64,000 nt of DNA from Cornus controversa (Eukaryota; Streptophyta; Magnoliopsida; Cornales; Cornaceae): contig CM048852.1 in assembly GCA_026545225.1 (NCBI GenBank), positions 57,047,146 through 57,111,145 on the forward strand. Reading direction: 5' to 3'. Numbering within the stretch: the stretch's first letter is position 1; each line of letters starts with the position of its first letter. Made by a program: the position numbers and the translations under genes. Below are positions 59,729 through 64,000 of the stretch, piece after piece. A model generated the notes under the pieces. That model was not told where the DNA came from, made no database searches, and worked only from the letters and a program-made list of their open reading frames with translations.

Positions 59729-62202
59729 GTTTTACAATTAACAATATAGCTACACTTTTTCTTTATGGTTAGTAAGTTGTAGTTGAAGTTTAGTTTATAA
59801 TCAGAATGGTTTCAGTCAGAACATTGGTCAATCCGGGAAGTGAGAGATTCTCAAGCAATAATTTTTAGCGTCAGAAGTTCGGTCAATATTGAAGGACTTG
59901 AAAAACGTAAGCGCCAGCTGAGAGAGAGTTCATTAATTGAGTTATTATATACTATTATTAAGCATGGATACGTACATGATGAAGTTTGGTCAATTATTAT
60001 TAAAACATGTGTTCCTAACTTCCTCTGTTATGTGATAGCTTAGGTTGGTGTTGATTTTTTATTTGGTGTTAATGTACATGTGATTTGTTGTTGAATCGTG
60101 AAAAGCAAGTCATGAGTGTTTGGTGTATTTGCTGTTTGTTGAGACAGCTTTAATGGGTATTGTTGGTTCATTTTGCGGTTGCTGTTTTCTTTCTCTTTTA
60201 ATGTATTCGCATGTTTTGTTCAATTTTTTGTTTTATCATGCTATATTGGTCTCTGTCTATTGCTGTTGAATCACTCTTCTTTGTGAAGAAGAAAAATGAA
60301 CCATGATCGGGATATATAGAAAGCACACGATAACAATCTTTATCTCCACCGAGTTTGTTGAAGTGTTTCCACCAAGTTTGTTAATTAAAGTGTTAAAAGA
60401 GTGATCTTTCACAGGCAATAACATTGATTCAGTCAGATTCCATGAAAATGATATGGTAATTTTTATTTGTATGAGTTTTTAGAAATCCCATGCCGCAACT
60501 AATGAGCATTGAGGAAAGAGATGTTTCTTATTAATACACTGAATCCACTGAAATATTATTGTGGAACTGAATACATGCTCACCATATGTATATTCACTCA
60601 TCTTAATTGCAAGTTAAGAAGCACGGAAACGGAAACGGAAACAAATACGACACGGACACAGTGATACGATAAATCTTACAAAATTAAGACACGGACACGA
60701 CGAGGACACTACAAATAATAAATATTTATTTTTATATAATATTTGATGTCGTACTTTAAATAATTTAAAGTAATATTATTTTTCATCAACCTAACAAAGA
60801 AAAATTTACAAATCATAAGTTACAAGTACACAATTGAATCTACTCCACAACAACAATAATTACAAAAGAATGATGTCACGAAGTCATAAAACCAAATCCA
60901 AACGAGACATTAGAATAAAAAGTAGTCTTATCATTTAAACATCATTCCAGTTTACTCCAAATATAAAAATATCATCAGAAAGTCACATGTAAAAGATAAT
61001 AGTTGTACCGTAAAAGAAAGAAGAATAAAAAAGAACAGAGTAGTTGAATTGTTAAAATAACCTTTCTAGAACTTGTGTTTTGCTAAGAAAAAGAAAGAAA
61101 GAGGCTAAAACAAGAGAAAAAAACAAAAAAAATTAGGATTTTGTTAGAAAAAGAATTAGGGATTAGTGAAAAATTAAGTGAGAATTCATGGAAAAGAAAA
61201 AATTCATGAAAACGAAAGGAAAAAGAGGAAAAAAAAATTGGCGTGTCCAACATGTGTCCGCGCCATATCCAAAAATTCATGACGTATCGGACACATGTCA
61301 GCGTTGTGATCAAAAAAATAAAAAAAAATTAGACACATTTTTTGATGTGTCTGTACTTCCTAGATTGTTAGTAATGTTTATATGTTTTTTTTTTTTTCCT
61401 TTTCCATTTGTACATATACTTCCCAGCAAGATTTTTTTCTTCCCACCAAGTTTTGAAAGTGTTTAAAAGTAAAGGTAATTCAAGTCCTTCTTGTCTCATA
61501 AAATCTCCCATATGCCTCCTGAAAATTGCATGAAATTCAACTTTATAACAAATTAAAGTGGTATGTGTCAATTCTAAGATGTGTTATATTTGTTTATACT
61601 GGTGAGCTAAACATGTGCCTAATAATTCCCGAATCTTCGCTTTGTAAAGCAAACATAATGACCACGTTTACAACCACGCAAAAGCAACCATGAACAATTG
61701 TTAAAGTAAGGTAGTCTTTTTGGATAATGGATGTTGGTATGTAAAGTAGAATTGGTGATTAAGTTTGTAGATACTTGTAGCTGAATTCAAGCCACCTTGT
61801 AGTTGTACCTTTTGGATTATATTGTGTACATTAATATGAAATTTGGAACAAGTTTTAATGTATATGTTTGTATTGCTTGCTTGGTTTTTGAACAGGATTT
61901 TTCATGTCTGTTGGTAAAAATCCACTTGGATTATGCTTGAGTTAATCATGGTCACCTGTCTCAATTTAAAAGTGATTAATTGTGATTAGGTGATATACGT
62001 GCGTAATCAATTAATGGACCATTTTTGTTGCATTTTTTGTTTGATTTTATTGCACAATAATTTTTTTTCCTTGTGTGTACATAACCAAACATGTTTTGTG
62101 TTTTTCTCTACAGCATAAGCAAAACAACACAAGTTCAAGTGTTTTACTTCAAAACACTTTCACGAAAACGATAGCAACACCAAAGAACCCCTAAGCTTTT
62201 CC
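59561..62202. other. Intergenic region upstream of the TIR gene remnant
   Basis: A (CT)n-(AT)n microsatellite at about 59680-59728 and the GACAC-type element at 60618-61365 lie here. No convincing gene; open frames are AT-rich and short. The last few hundred bases are probably the former promoter of the TIR gene. Confidence 0.5.
60618..61365. repeat. GACAC-type dispersed element, longest copy
   Basis: Left end AGAAGCACGGAAACGG and right end TGTCTGTACTTCCT are imperfect inverted repeats, both next to GACAC/GTGTC-rich arms (GACACGGACAC, GTGTCCGCGCC). No clear target duplication. Same family as about 11020-11612. Confidence 0.5.
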
Positions 62203-62716
62203 ATGGAATTGGAATCTAATACAACTTTTGCTAAAGATTCTTCGTTTCCTTCTTCACCTTCTCAAGGGTGGACATACGACGTGTTCATAAGTTTTAGAGG
62301 TGAAGATACTCGCAAGAACTTCATTGATCTCCTCTACTATGCACTGATAAGTGCTGGAATTAATGCATTCAGCGACGACAGTGAACTAAGAAGAGGCAAC
62401 GACATCGCATCCGAACTGCTGAAATTAATTCAAGAAACTTGGATGCCCATAATTGTTTTCTCGAAAAACTATGCTGCTTCCAAGTGGTGTCTCGAGGAAC
62501 TTGTGAAGGTAATGGAATGCAGGAAGATGTACAGGTGTTACTGCCTATATTCTATGATGTCGATCCTTCGGATGTTCGGAAGCAAACTGGAAGTAGTTTT
62601 GCTGAAGCATTTGCCAAACATGAAGGTCACTTTAAGGTGGAGAAGGTGTCAGGTTAGAGGGCAGCTTTGACCGAGGCAACCAATTTATCTGGGTGGGATT
62701 TAACTACTTCTAACGG
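62203..62716 (+). pseudogene. TIR-NBS-LRR disease resistance gene, broken first exon (TIR domain)
   Basis: Plant TIR domains are NAD-cleaving immune signalling modules at the N-terminus of TNL receptors. The ATG at 62203 starts a frame with YDVFISFRGEDTRKNF (residues 25-40), ALISAGINAF, IIVFSKNYAASKWCLEEL (83-100, including the conserved Glu region) and VKVMECRK. Near 62535 the frame shifts by one base to VLLPIFYDVDPSDVRKQTG. A TAG (62655-62657) then stands where TNLs usually have Trp, before RAALTEATNLSGWDL. A GTAAGT donor at 62717-62722 marks the normal end of a TNL first exon. No NBS or LRR follows in the window; the region behind is occupied by a LINE fragment. Expression as a truncated TIR protein cannot be excluded. 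Confidence 0.88.
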
Positions 62717-62722
62717 GTAAGT

Positions 62723-63110
62723 AATATATACACACACACACACACGCGATTCAATTTCTCTCCCAAGAATGGCAGATGATATTTCTTTTGATTTGCTTTT
62801 TTTTTTTCTTATGGAAATTCAAGTAATTTGTTTTAAAATTGAAATATTTACATTGTAGAGATGGCTAAGAGAACCTGATAATTTAGGTTTTAGGATAAAT
62901 GATGTCCTAAGATTAATTTTGGTCGCTCTTTTCGTCTCTTACCTTTTATTTTAACTAATTTTTCTTACCTTCTATTTTAACTAATTTTTCTCAGTTCACC
63001 GGTACGTCTTTTAAGTCTCCGATATATTTAGTGGAGTCCATCCTAGGGCACAACATATGAGCCCAAAACAACAAATGGCGCAAGACAAGGCAAAAACCCA
63101 AAATAAGACG
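62723..63110. other. Remnant TIR gene intron region
   Basis: Begins with an (AC)n run (about 62731-62745), then AT-rich sequence. No exon was recognised. Confidence 0.5.
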
Positions 63111-63119
63111 GTGGTAGAA

Positions 63120-63850
63120 CAATCAGGTAGGATCGTCTTTCCCCAACCTCCAAACATTAGGGTTTATTGGAAGGGAAAAAAATGCTAGATCTGGTGGATG
63201 CGGTGGCGTCGGAGACAATCGGCGGGCAAATCCCATTCTAAAGCGATACAGGAAAAGTCTAACTCTTTCAATTTGCAAGATAAGAGCTTGGTTCAAATCA
63301 CATAAACAATTTTTTTCAGAACTTGCGATTGAGAAGAAGTCACTCCCTGCCAGAGTCTCGAGTTCCATTCACTCCAAATGTGGTAGAAACAGGGTCGAAG
63401 AGCTGATCGGAAGATAGCAGCTTGCTTCATTTTGACTTCCAGTGGTGCGATGCCGGTTGTATGAAGGAGTTCCAATCCATTGGAGAGGAGTACGCGCCAC
63501 ATTGATTTTGGATGATCAACCAGATAGGGTTGGTGAACTGGCAGTCAAACAATAGGTGGGAGTGGGTTTCCTTTGTGGATAAGAAGAAGAAGGTGCAATG
63601 GTTAGGTATATGGAGGTAGGCTACACAAGGCTTGTCTAGTGTAGAAAGCTTGTTATGTACCGCAAGCCAGAGGATAAAGCTATGCCTCAGAATAGATGGG
63701 TGGCTCCATACCAGTTGTTCATGGGAGGGAATGGATGGGAGGCCGTGGGGACAGTCTTGGTTACAAATGGTGATAGAAATGATCTCCCAGGGAAGGGAGA
63801 AAGGCACTCACCTAACAGGCCTCTATAGTGTGCCACAACCTCGTTTTTAA
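63120..63850 (-). mobile_element. LINE fragment with zf-RVT domain, minus strand
   Basis: The minus-strand frame 63807-63427 reads RHSFILWLAVHNKLSTLDK, HCTFFF and ETHSHLLFDCQFTNPIW, the zf-RVT domain that follows reverse transcriptase in plant non-LTR retrotransposons. A second frame (63502-63293) continues with FYHIWSEWNSRLWQG, similar to the piece at 41.7 kb. Polymerase and endonuclease are absent. It lies where the TIR gene would be expected to continue. Confidence 0.8.
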
Positions 63851-64000
63851 TATCTTCTCTCTCTCTCTCTCTCTCTGATTGTAGGTAAATTTATTATCAA
63901 AAAATAAATATACAATAAGGATCAGAATGTACTATTGGGTAAAGGGAGATACCTTATCATGTAATTCATCATCGCATCTAAATATAAAACAGGTGTTCAA
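63851..64000. other. Window end, (CT)n tract and AT-rich sequence
   Basis: A (TC)n run near 63855-63876, then AT-rich sequence. Nothing else was recognised. Confidence 0.5.

Overview
This is plant nuclear DNA, most likely from a non-Arabidopsis eudicot. It has AT-rich intergenic DNA, GT-AG introns, plant-specific CIPK kinases, a TIR-type resistance gene remnant, Copia, Gypsy, hAT, MULE and LINE elements, and an endogenous pararetrovirus. No tRNA, rRNA or CRISPR array was seen. All calls are by eye, without database searches.

Gene-bearing left part (1-19.9 kb). Three apparently intact genes lie here. An intronless CBL-interacting protein kinase of the CIPK2/10/15/26 type (285-1670, +) and a second intronless one of the CIPK11/14 type (18267-19625, -) face each other. 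Between them is a multi-exon gene (coding exons 5312-6811, 7458-8557, 12154-12271, +) for a membrane protein with a zinc ribbon and a charged coiled coil, of the kind often auto-named 'stress response NST1-like'. Its last intron is 3.6 kb and full of repeats; its last coding segment is only 39 codons. The two kinases are predicted Ca2+/CBL effectors and may descend from an old tandem pair, since Arabidopsis CIPK14 and CIPK15 are also neighbours.

Transposon-rich middle (20-46 kb). Several insertions can be delimited by target-site duplications (TSDs). They are a 590-bp hAT element (24048-24637); a 7-kb Copia element on the minus strand (24754-31797) that carries a 1.26-kb solo LTR inside it; a hAT element (32614-34705) that carries two Mutator-like foldback elements; a second copy of the solo-LTR family (34755-35912); a second copy of one foldback MITE (36395-36672); a LINE 3' end; a large foldback element (about 42297-42999); and a Mutator-like element (44105-45768) holding a captured piece of a 6-phosphogluconate dehydrogenase gene (Pack-MULE).

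Pararetrovirus and Gypsy region (46.7-59.6 kb). A decayed endogenous caulimovirid (capsid-like, zinc knuckle, protease, reverse transcriptase, RNase H, then a downstream reading region and a promoter-like intergenic region) is cut in two by a Ty3/Gypsy element of Tekay/Del type with a 3.5-kb 3' LTR. The 5' LTR of that Gypsy element is a chimera: most of it is replaced by a small TRIM-like element that begins with the same 12 bases. Both viral and Gypsy genes are full of stops and frameshifts.

Right end (60-64 kb). A TIR-NBS-LRR gene is represented by a broken first exon (62203-62716, one frameshift and one stop). It is followed by an antisense LINE fragment carrying a zf-RVT domain.
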